Shown: positions 1 to 5,898 of the stretch, piece by piece
Layout of the letters: every line of letters starts with the position of its first letter
Position numbering within the stretch: position 1 is the first letter of the stretch
Origin: DASVEE01 sp036399695
GTDB lineage: Bacteria > Acidobacteriota > Thermoanaerobaculia > Gp7-AA8
Reading direction: 5' to 3'
DNA: 43,030 nucleotides
NCBI GenBank assembly: GCA_036399695.1
Contig: DASWMP010000187.1
Location: 1-43,030, forward strand
The notes under the pieces: model-generated
Seen by the model: the letters and a program-made list of their open reading frames with translations, nothing else
Told to the model about the DNA's origin: nothing
Database searches by the model: none
Made by a program: the position numbers and the translations under genes

Positions 1-144
1 GGGCACCCGCGGGCACGCTGGCATTCAATGTGGGACAGACACTCTTGTCTGTCTGCGCCCGCAGGCGCCGGTTTCTAATTTAGGCCATCAGAGTGTGTGC
101 GCTCCGTTTTGAGACACCCTCCGTTCGCCACCGCACTCCAAGAT
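1..144. repeat. Left-end composite intergenic repeat
   Basis: Three blocks follow one another. The 19-nt word GGGCACCCGCGGGCACGCT (1-19) recurs exactly, same strand, at 43012-43030. A block at 27-73 holds a hairpin with 9-bp arms and the tail GCGCCCGCAGGCGCCGGTT. A block at 105-144 begins CGTTTTGAGACACCCTCC and runs into CGCCACCGCACTCC. The last two blocks recur inverted at the right end of the window (42948-42992 and 42869-42908) with only 2-3 mismatches each. No gene is seen here. Confidence 0.85.
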
Positions 145-157
145 CCCGCCTCGCGGC

Positions 158-163
158 TACAAT
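158..163 (+). promoter_or_regulatory. -10 hexamer TACAAT, probable leaderless start
   Basis: TACAAT lies 8 nt before the ATG at 172, and no Shine-Dalgarno lies between. It supports the internal ATG as the real start rather than the upstream in-frame start near 97, which would put the promoter and part of the end repeat inside the coding region. Confidence 0.6.
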
Positions 164-171
164 ACCCACCG

Positions 172-936
172 ATGGCTGAAGAAACTGAAAGCGCCGCCAC
201 GCTGCTGGCGAAGCGCGAGTATGGGCGTGCGGTGCCGCTCCTCAAGCGCGAACACGAAAAGTACCCGTCGAACCCGCGCATCCGTCTGCAGTACGCCGAT
301 GCCCTCGCCGGGGCGGCGATGTACGACGACGCCGTCGAGCAGTACGAGGCGACGGCGCAGTACTACGACGACAACGGGCTGACCGTACAGGCCATCGCCG
401 TCCGCAAGAAGGCGGAGAAGATCCGCGATCAGCTCGCGGCCAAGAACCCCGCGCCACCGCCCACGGCCGGCAAGTCGGAGCCGCTGTTCGAGCGTCCGGT
501 GCCGAAGAGCCCTCTCTTCGAAGTGCTGACCGACGAAGAGCGCGAAGCCTTCATCCGTGAGATGGACCTCGAGACGCACGACGAGGGGAGCGTCATCATC
601 ACCGAAGGGGACCCGGGCGATTCGATGTACCTGATCGTCTCCGGCGAGGTGAAGATCTTCACGCGCAGCACCAGCGCCAACGGCGCCACGGTGTACCTCG
701 CCAAGCTCGGCGAAGGGGATTTTTTCGGGGAAGTGAGCGTTCTGACCGGTAAGCCTCGCACGGCGACGATCACGGCCTCGCAGCGCACCGATCTGCTGCG
801 GCTCGACAGGGCAAAGCTCGACGGCGCCCTCGCGAAACACCCCGGGATCCGCAAGGTGCTCGACGACTTCTACAAGAAGCGCGCGAATCACACGGTCGAG
901 GCGATGATCGAGACGCTCCGCAAGAGAGGGACCTAG
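172..936 (+). CDS. TPR-like protein with cyclic-nucleotide-binding domain
   Basis: This is a 254-aa soluble protein. Residues about 5-95 are helical and TPR-like (AKREYGRAVPLLKREHEKYP, then YDDAVEQYEA). A proline-rich linker follows at about 98-120. Residues about 125-230 form a CRP/PKA-type nucleotide-binding fold with EGDPGDSMYLIVSGEVKIF and a phosphate-binding cassette GEGDFFGEVSVLTGKPRTAT, which keeps the usual FGE and the arginine before TA. No DNA-binding helix-turn-helix or enzyme domain follows, so it is probably a cyclic-nucleotide-responsive adaptor, not a transcription factor. That role is inferred. The peptide deformylase gene starts 2 nt after its stop, so the two are probably co-transcribed. 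Whether it binds cAMP, cGMP or c-di-GMP cannot be read from the sequence. Confidence 0.85.
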   Translation: MAEETESAATLLAKREYGRAVPLLKREHEKYPSNPRIRLQYADALAGAAMYDDAVEQYEATAQYYDDNGLTVQAIAVRKKAEKIRDQLAAKNPAPPPTAGKSEPLFERPVPKSPLFEVLTDEEREAFIREMDLETHDEGSVIITEGDPGDSMYLIVSGEVKIFTRSTSANGATVYLAKLGEGDFFGEVSVLTGKPRTATITASQRTDLLRLDRAKLDGALAKHPGIRKVLDDFYKKRANHTVEAMIETLRKRGT

Positions 937-938
937 AC

Positions 939-1454
939 GTGGCGGTTCTGCCCATTTGTAAATACGGTGAAGAGGTCCTGCGCCTCCCCGCAACGCCGGT
1001 CGAGACGATCGACGACGAGCTCCAGAAGCTCATCGACGACATGATCGACACGATGTACGCCGCTCCCGGCGTCGGCCTCGCGGCCAACCAGGTCGGCGTC
1101 TCGAAGCGCCTCATGCTCATCGACCTCTCCGTCGGACGCCGCGCCGGCGAGTGCCACGTCTTCATCAACCCGGAGATCATCGAGTCCGAAGGGGAAGTCA
1201 CCGAAGAGGAAGGCTGCCTCTCGATCCCCGACTTCGTCGAAGTCGTCACCCGTCCGGAGCGGGTGAAGCTGCGCTATCTCGACCGCAAGGGGCGCGAGCG
1301 GGAGATGTGGGGCGAAGGCCTCATGGCCCGCGCGATGTGCCACGAGATCGACCATCTCAACGGGACGCTCTTCGTCGATCATCTCCGCGGCCTGAAAAAG
1401 GACCGCATCCTGAAGAAGATCTCGAAGCTCGCTAAGTCGGGGATGTGGGGCTGA
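939..1454 (+). CDS. def: Peptide deformylase
   Basis: This metalloenzyme removes the formyl group from the N-terminal methionine of new proteins in the cytoplasm. All three family motifs are present in order: GVGLAANQVG (motif 1), EEGCLSIP (motif 2, metal-ligand Cys) and CHEIDHLNG (motif 3, HExxH with two His ligands and the catalytic Glu). The length of 171 aa is normal. The start is GTG, 2 nt after the upstream stop codon, so translation is probably coupled to the cyclic-nucleotide/TPR gene. The methionyl-tRNA formyltransferase gene that often neighbours def is not in the window. Confidence 0.97.
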   Translation: MAVLPICKYGEEVLRLPATPVETIDDELQKLIDDMIDTMYAAPGVGLAANQVGVSKRLMLIDLSVGRRAGECHVFINPEIIESEGEVTEEEGCLSIPDFVEVVTRPERVKLRYLDRKGREREMWGEGLMARAMCHEIDHLNGTLFVDHLRGLKKDRILKKISKLAKSGMWG

Positions 1455-1456
1455 AG

Positions 1457-1462
1457 TAGACT
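1457..1462 (+). promoter_or_regulatory. -10 hexamer TAGACT, probable leaderless start
   Basis: TAGACT sits 6 nt before the ATG at 1469, immediately downstream of def, and there is no ribosome-binding site in between. The downstream gene therefore probably has its own promoter. Confidence 0.5.
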
Positions 1463-1468
1463 GCGCAA

Positions 1469-2119
1469 ATGCGCACGACCGCGACCGTCACTGAGATCGA
1501 AGAGCTCGCGCCCGGTATCCGTCAGATCACCATCTCGTTTGGTGAAACGGAGTTCCCCTTCCGTTCGGGGCAATGGGTGAACTTTCACTTTCCCGAGGGC
1601 GTTTCGCGCGCCTATACCATCTCGTCGGCACCGCAACGGCCGGAGGCTTTGCAGCTTTGCGTGAGGGTGGGAGTCGGCAAAGGCGCCGCGGCGCTGCAGA
1701 AGCTGGAAGCCGGCGATACGGTACGCGTGGACGGTCCGTACGGCGACTTCGTTGCCCCGAGTGACGACGGCCGGGCCCTCGTCTTCCTGGCCGGAGACAC
1801 CGGCATCGCCCCGGTACGCAGCATCGTCCTCGATCTGCTGGCGAACAACGATGCGCGCGACATCACGGTGCTCTACGAGCCGGACAGCCGCTACATCCTC
1901 TACTCGGGCGACTTCGACCCGCTGGCCCGCGCCGGCCGCATCGTCCACGAGAGTGGCCCGATCGACACCCTGATCGAGCGCAACCGAAAACGCCTCGGCG
2001 ACACGATCGTCATGGCCGTCGGCTTCGACCCCTTCCTCGAGCGCACCCGCGGCGCGCTCGAAGCCATCGGCATCGACTGGCGGGAGATGATCAGCGAGTC
2101 GTTCGGGCCGCAGCCGTAG
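1469..2119 (+). CDS. FAD/NAD(P)H oxidoreductase, ferredoxin-reductase-like
   Basis: This is a 216-aa single-unit flavoprotein reductase of the ferredoxin-NADP reductase superfamily. The N-terminal barrel has the FAD motif SRAYTISSAPQ (R-x-Y-T/S) and GPYGDF. The NAD(P)-binding half starts at FLAGDTGIAPVRSI, which matches the GxGxxP-type loop. The end, ISESFG, fits the C-terminal E-x-F-G of the family. There is no [2Fe-2S] or globin domain, so its electron partner must be another protein. I cannot tell the substrate. It is followed by a convergent gene and a heptad repeat cassette. Confidence 0.88.
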   Translation: MRTTATVTEIEELAPGIRQITISFGETEFPFRSGQWVNFHFPEGVSRAYTISSAPQRPEALQLCVRVGVGKGAAALQKLEAGDTVRVDGPYGDFVAPSDDGRALVFLAGDTGIAPVRSIVLDLLANNDARDITVLYEPDSRYILYSGDFDPLARAGRIVHESGPIDTLIERNRKRLGDTIVMAVGFDPFLERTRGALEAIGIDWREMISESFGPQP

Positions 2120-2140
2120 CGCGTAGCGCCCTACGGGCGC

Positions 2141-2208
2141 GGTTTTTGGTTTTCGGTTGTTGGTTTTTGGTTTCGCACCAACAACCAAAAACCAACAACC
2201 AGAAACCG
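2141..2208. repeat. Inverted heptad-repeat cassette 1
   Basis: The left arm is built of 7-nt units GTTTTTG, GTTTTCG, GTTGTTG, GTTTTTG. The right arm is the complementary type, read on the other strand as GTTTCTG, GTTGTTG, GTTTTTG, GTTGTTG. The loop between them is only a few bases, so the transcript could fold into a long hairpin. It lies between two convergent genes. Confidence 0.85.
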
Positions 2209-2210
2209 CC

Positions 2211-2837
2211 TCACCGCAACCATCCCGGCATCACCCCCGCGCGGCGTGCTTCCTCGCGAAAGTCGGTGCGGGCGCGTTCGGCGCGGGTGAGCTCCAGCTC
2301 GGCGCGGGGGATTTGTTCTTCCGTGCGGACGAGTCTCGAGGTTTGCCAGGTGAACTGGTGCGGCCTGAAACCGAGGATGAGGAAGGTGTTGATCTCGGCG
2401 CGGAGCTTTTCGAGGCGGGCGTGGAGGAACTGCAGCTCTTCTTTGGCGCGGAGGACCGCCTCGTCGTGGTCTTTGGCGCGGCGGCGCCAGTAGGCTTCGT
2501 CGTCGTTCTCCGGCTTCTTCTCGACGACGTCGACAGTGGACGAAGGCTTCAGCGGCGCGGCCGGGGTGCCGGAGTGGTTCTTCGACAGCTCGCGCAGGAG
2601 GCGGTCGCGCTCCTCCGGCGTCACCTTCAGCTTCTTCGTCGTCTCCGTCTCCGCCGGCTTTTCCTCGGCGGCGAGGCGTGTTGCTTCCTCGTCCACTTCC
2701 GCGACCGGCATCGAGAAGAGCTGGCCGTCCACCTTGAAGACGACCACGCCGCTTTCGGTGCGCGGCGCCTCGTCGGTCTCGATCCGTTCACCGGACTTGA
2801 GGACGAGGACGATCAGGAGGATGCCGAGCGAGTGCAT
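2211..2837 (-). CDS. Conserved envelope protein with coiled-coil C-terminus, unknown function
   Basis: I do not recognise a named family. The 208-aa product begins with a short hydrophobic segment (LGILLIVLVL) followed by a compact motif of the type LKSGERIE ... VVVFKVDGQLFSMPVAEVDE, a pattern I associate with small secreted Acidobacterial proteins. A charged, Lys/Glu-rich region follows, then a long helix predicted as coiled coil (about residues 115-195, rich in E, R and L). It is probably exported or membrane-tethered. Its start is 16 nt from the divergent DUF4149 gene, so the two share an upstream region. I see no -10 hexamer at leaderless distance for this gene. Confidence 0.7.
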   Translation of the reverse strand: MHSLGILLIVLVLKSGERIETDEAPRTESGVVVFKVDGQLFSMPVAEVDEEATRLAAEEKPAETETTKKLKVTPEERDRLLRELSKNHSGTPAAPLKPSSTVDVVEKKPENDDEAYWRRRAKDHDEAVLRAKEELQFLHARLEKLRAEINTFLILGFRPHQFTWQTSRLVRTEEQIPRAELELTRAERARTDFREEARRAGVMPGWLR

Positions 2838-2841
2838 GACT

Positions 2842-2847
2842 TAAGAT
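2842..2847 (+). promoter_or_regulatory. -10 hexamer TAAGAT, probable leaderless start
   Basis: TAAGAT is 6 nt before the ATG at 2854. The gap between the divergent starts is only 16 nt, which leaves no room for a conventional leader with a Shine-Dalgarno. Confidence 0.55.
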
Positions 2848-2853
2848 CCCATC

Positions 2854-3327
2854 ATGCCGAACTGGGCGTACCTCCTCAACAATTTCGCCTACAACGTTTC
2901 CCTCGCTATCTGGATCGGTGGCGCGGTGGTCCTCGGCGCGTTGACGGCCCCGGCGCTCTTCCGGGCGCTCCCCCGGTTGCAGGCCGGCAGCATCTTCGGC
3001 CCGACGCTCCGGAAGTTCGGCCGCATGCGCCTCGTTACGGTCGTGATCGCCATTGCCGCGGCGGCGGTCAAGCACTTCGTCTGGGAAGACGGCCGTTCCA
3101 CGGTCTGGATCGCCATCCGCTGGGTGGCTCTCGGCATCATGGCGTTCGCCATCCTGTATGAAATCGGCTTCCTGGAGCGGGCGCTGGAGGCGCGCCGCGT
3201 GCATCTGACCCCCGAGATGCCCGAGAGCGATCCGCAACGCCAGCAGTTCAACGTTCTGCATCATCGGGCCGAGAGTCTGATGAAAGTTTCGGTGGTGGCG
3301 GCCGTCGTCGCCCTCATGCTGAGCTAG
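2854..3327 (+). CDS. DUF4149-type membrane protein
   Basis: This is a 157-aa integral membrane protein with about four membrane segments: residues 8-30 (NVSLAIWIGGAVVLGALTAP), 55-72, 85-105 and the C-terminal VVAAVVALML. The N-terminal W-I-G-G ... APALF pattern and overall layout fit the DUF4149/TMEM205-like family, whose function is not established. It is followed 16 nt later by the CorC-like gene on the same strand, so the two could be read together, although a TAGAAT hexamer overlaps its stop codon. Confidence 0.75.
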   Translation: MPNWAYLLNNFAYNVSLAIWIGGAVVLGALTAPALFRALPRLQAGSIFGPTLRKFGRMRLVTVVIAIAAAAVKHFVWEDGRSTVWIAIRWVALGIMAFAILYEIGFLERALEARRVHLTPEMPESDPQRQQFNVLHHRAESLMKVSVVAAVVALMLS

Positions 3328-3330
3328 AAT
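3325..3330 (+). promoter_or_regulatory. Possible -10 hexamer TAGAAT before corC-like gene
   Basis: TAGAAT overlaps the stop codon of the preceding gene and lies 13 nt before the ATG at 3344. The spacing is longer than in the other leaderless candidates, so this would give a very short leader. Confidence 0.35.
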
Positions 3331-3343
3331 CCGCCCGACCTGC

Positions 3344-4618
3344 ATGGGAAGTACTGTCCCGACGCTGCACGTCCACTGGGTGGTGATCGCCATCATCTGT
3401 GGCTTGCTGTACCTGATCTTCGACGCGCTGCGCTCTTTTGTGCTCCAGCTCAGCCCGGTGCGTCTGCGCCGTCTGGAAGGGCAGGAGGGGAGTCCGCGCT
3501 GGTCTAGCTACGACGCGCAGAACTTTCAGCTCGTCAGCGGCGCGCTGCTCCAGATCGCCCTCGTCGTCGCCGGCGGCGCCACCGTCATGGCCATGCCGGC
3601 GCTCACCGTGGGTCAGGCCGTCCTGCGGGCCACGATCATCTGGGCCGCCATCATCATGATCTGGAAGTTCCTCCTGGCTCTCGTGCCGGAGGAGCTCAGC
3701 GAGCTCACGCTGCGGGCGCTGATCCCGGTCTCGCATTTCTTCTACTACCTTTTCTGGCCGGTGCTCTATCCGCTGCGCCGTCTGCACGAGCGTCTCGACC
3801 GCGACAACGAGGACGATGACGACGAGGAGGCGACGGCCGAAGAGGTGCAGGCGTACATCGACGTCGGCGAGGAAGAAGGCATCCTCGAGGGGTCGGAAGG
3901 GAAGCTGCTGCAGCAGATCGTCGACTTCGGCGACCGGCTGGCGCACGAGCTGATGACGCCCCGCATCGACGTCCACGCCTTCGACGCCAAGCGTCCGCTC
4001 GACGATCTGGCACGCGAGTTCAGCGAGTCGAAGTACTCGCGCATCCCCATCTACACCGAAAGCATCGACCAGATCACCGGGATCGTGCACATCAAGGATC
4101 TGTTCGACGCCGTCCTGCGCACGGACCGCGTCGTGCCGGTCCCGGAGCTCGCCCGGCCGCCATACTTCGTCTCGGAGACGAAACGGGTCTCCGAGCTGCT
4201 GCGCGAGTTCCAGAGCGAGCACCTCCAGGTCGCCGTCGTCGTCGACGAATATGGCGGCACGGCCGGCATCATCACCATCGAGGACATCCTCGAGGAGATC
4301 GTCGGCGAGATCAGCGACGAGCACGAGTCCGACGAAGCGACGATGGTCGACCTCGGCAACGGGGAGTACCTCGTCAGCGGCCTCCTGCGCGTGGAAGCGC
4401 TCGAGGAGACGCTCGACGCCACGCTCTCCGGCGACGACTACGAAACCGTCGCCGGCATGATCTTCACGACCCTCGGACGGGTCCCCGCCGTCGGCACCAT
4501 CGTGACGAAGAACGGCTTCCGCTTCGAAGTCGACCGCGCCGACCGCCGCCGCATTTACCGCGTGAAAGTGGCCCAGGACCCGAATTGGCGTCCCGAGGAT
4601 CAGGAGGATGAGGACTGA
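3344..4618 (+). CDS. CorC/HlyC-family membrane protein with CBS pair
   Basis: The 424-aa protein belongs to the CNNM/CorC group of membrane proteins linked to Mg2+/Co2+ transport. An N-terminal DUF21-like region contains about four membrane segments (for example HWVVIAIICGLLYLIFDAL, ATIIWAAIIMIWKFLLALV and FFYYLFWPVLYPL). An acidic stretch EDDDDEE follows, then the conserved EEGILEGSEGKLLQQIVDFG leading into two CBS domains (YSRIPIYTESIDQITGIVHI; VVVDEYGGTAGIITIEDILE) and a CorC/HlyC C-terminal domain. Era lies 90 nt downstream; corC-like genes next to era are common in bacteria. The gap holds a heptad cassette. Transport activity is inferred from family membership. Confidence 0.92.
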   Translation: MGSTVPTLHVHWVVIAIICGLLYLIFDALRSFVLQLSPVRLRRLEGQEGSPRWSSYDAQNFQLVSGALLQIALVVAGGATVMAMPALTVGQAVLRATIIWAAIIMIWKFLLALVPEELSELTLRALIPVSHFFYYLFWPVLYPLRRLHERLDRDNEDDDDEEATAEEVQAYIDVGEEEGILEGSEGKLLQQIVDFGDRLAHELMTPRIDVHAFDAKRPLDDLAREFSESKYSRIPIYTESIDQITGIVHIKDLFDAVLRTDRVVPVPELARPPYFVSETKRVSELLREFQSEHLQVAVVVDEYGGTAGIITIEDILEEIVGEISDEHESDEATMVDLGNGEYLVSGLLRVEALEETLDATLSGDDYETVAGMIFTTLGRVPAVGTIVTKNGFRFEVDRADRRRIYRVKVAQDPNWRPEDQEDED

Positions 4619-4624
4619 TGAAGC

Positions 4625-4694
4625 GTTGCCCGTTGTCCGTTGTCCGTTCCCCGTGGTGCAGAGACGGAAAACGGGCAACGGAAAACGGACAACG
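4625..4694. repeat. Inverted heptad-repeat cassette 2 (GTTGTCC version)
   Basis: The left arm reads GTTGCCC, GTTGTCC, GTTGTCC, GTTCCCC. The right arm on the other strand reads GTTGTCC, GTTTTCC, GTTGCCC, GTTTTCC. The period is again exactly 7 although the bases differ from cassette 1. It fills almost the whole gap between corC-like and era. Confidence 0.85.
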
Positions 4695-4708
4695 ATCCGG
4701 TAGACGAC

Positions 4709-5656
4709 ATGCCCACTGAAACCAACGACCCCTCCGCCAACGAGAAGCGCTCCCGCTTCGGCACCGTGGCTTTCGTAGGGCGGCCCAACGCCGGCAAGTC
4801 GACGCTACTGAACCGGATCCTCGGGCAGAAGGTGTCGATCGTCTCGCCGAAGCCGCAGACGACGCGCAACCGGATCGTCGGCATCCTCAACGATCCGCGC
4901 GGCCAGCTCGCGCTGCTCGACACGCCCGGCATCCACCGGCCGCTGCACAAGCTGAACGTGCGGATGATGGATCACGTGCGCTCGTCGCTCAGCGAGGCGG
5001 ACGTGGTGGCGCTGATCGTCGACGCTTCCGAGCCGTTCGGCAAAGGCGATCAGTTCGTGATCGAGATGCTCCAGCAGGCAAAAGAGCAGCACGAGGTCAA
5101 GTACGTCGCCATCCTGAACAAGATCGACCGGCTGAAGAAGAACAAGCTCCTGCCGCTGATGCAGCAGTACAACGACATGGAGCTGTTCGACGACATCGTC
5201 CCGATCTCGGCGACGGCCGGCGACGGCATCGACCAGTTGCTGACGCTCTTCTTCTCCAGCGTCGAGCCGGGAGAGGCGCTCTATCCGACCGAGGATTACA
5301 CGACCCAGCCGGAGCGCTTCTTCGCCGCGGAGCTCGTGCGCGAGAAGGTGCTGCTGCACACCTCGGAGGAATTGCCCTACACGACGGCCGTCAACGTCGA
5401 CCGCTTCGAGGAAGACGAAGACACGGGGATGCTGAGCATCTGGGCGACGATCTTCGTCGAGCGCGATTCGCAGAAGGGCATCGTCGTCGGCAAACAGGGG
5501 GCGATGATCAAGCGCATCGGCACCGAAGCGCGCCAGGACCTCGAAGCCGCGCTCGGGACGAAGGTCTTCCTCGACCTCCACGTCTCGGTCCACGAGCGCT
5601 GGCGCGAGGACGAGCGGTTCCTGGGCGAGCTCGAATGGCCGCTCGGCGGCCAGTGA
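4709..5656 (+). CDS. era: GTPase Era
   Basis: Era is an essential GTPase that binds 16S rRNA and helps mature the 30S ribosomal subunit. The 315-aa product shows G1 (GRPNAGKS), switch region PQTTRNRIVGI, G3 (DTPGIH), G4 (NKID) and G5 (SATAGDG), then a C-terminal KH RNA-binding domain with GKQGAMIKRIGTEAR. The ATG at 4709 is chosen because an upstream in-frame start would translate the heptad cassette. The C-terminus ends at the normal place after the KH domain. A family of hairpin repeats follows before the TonB receptor gene. Confidence 0.97.
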   Translation: MPTETNDPSANEKRSRFGTVAFVGRPNAGKSTLLNRILGQKVSIVSPKPQTTRNRIVGILNDPRGQLALLDTPGIHRPLHKLNVRMMDHVRSSLSEADVVALIVDASEPFGKGDQFVIEMLQQAKEQHEVKYVAILNKIDRLKKNKLLPLMQQYNDMELFDDIVPISATAGDGIDQLLTLFFSSVEPGEALYPTEDYTTQPERFFAAELVREKVLLHTSEELPYTTAVNVDRFEEDEDTGMLSIWATIFVERDSQKGIVVGKQGAMIKRIGTEARQDLEAALGTKVFLDLHVSVHERWREDERFLGELEWPLGGQ

Positions 5657-5670
5657 CCTGACGATCTCGG

Positions 5671-5739
5671 ATGTAGGACAGACACTCTTGTCTGTCCTCG
5701 CGCGGGTCGAGCGGACAGGCAGGAGTGCCTGTCCTACAT
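5671..5739. repeat. Paired hairpin repeat (ACAGACA family)
   Basis: There are two inverted copies. The left (5671-5697) contains GGACAGACA ctct TGTCTGTCC, and the right (5713-5739) contains GGACAGGCA ggag TGCCTGTCC. Each copy is itself a 9-bp hairpin and they also pair with each other. The A-T pair of the left stem is G-C in the right stem, so structure is kept while sequence changes. Related copies are at 27-54, 18722-18821 and 42966-42992. Confidence 0.8.
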
Positions 5740-5888
5740 TTGAGTTGCCACCCTTCCGGCACACGATCCGGCCTGCCGTTCTGCACACTTCGGAAAGCAC
5801 AAATCGGCAATCCGAAACGGGCCTTAAAAATCTCCGCCACGACGCGAAAGTTTCACTACCATACGGTGAATTCAATTCGCAGAAATCG

Positions 5889-5894
5889 AGGAGG
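5889..5894 (+). promoter_or_regulatory. Strong Shine-Dalgarno of the TonB receptor gene
   Basis: AGGAGG lies 4 nt before the ATG at 5899. It decides the start: the reading frame is open upstream to 5725 but would run through the hairpin repeat. No -10 hexamer is at leaderless distance. The transcript probably has a true 5' leader within 5740-5898, where I see no convincing complete promoter. Confidence 0.7.
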
Positions 5895-5898
5895 TTTG

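Noticed and set aside
2141..2208. CRISPR-like array
   Set aside because: Units are only 7 nt without spacers and face an inverted copy, so this is not a CRISPR layout, here or at the other cassettes.
2157..3161. 334-codon plus-strand frame through the repeat cassette and the coiled-coil gene
   Set aside because: It translates the heptad repeats and then runs antisense to a better supported gene.
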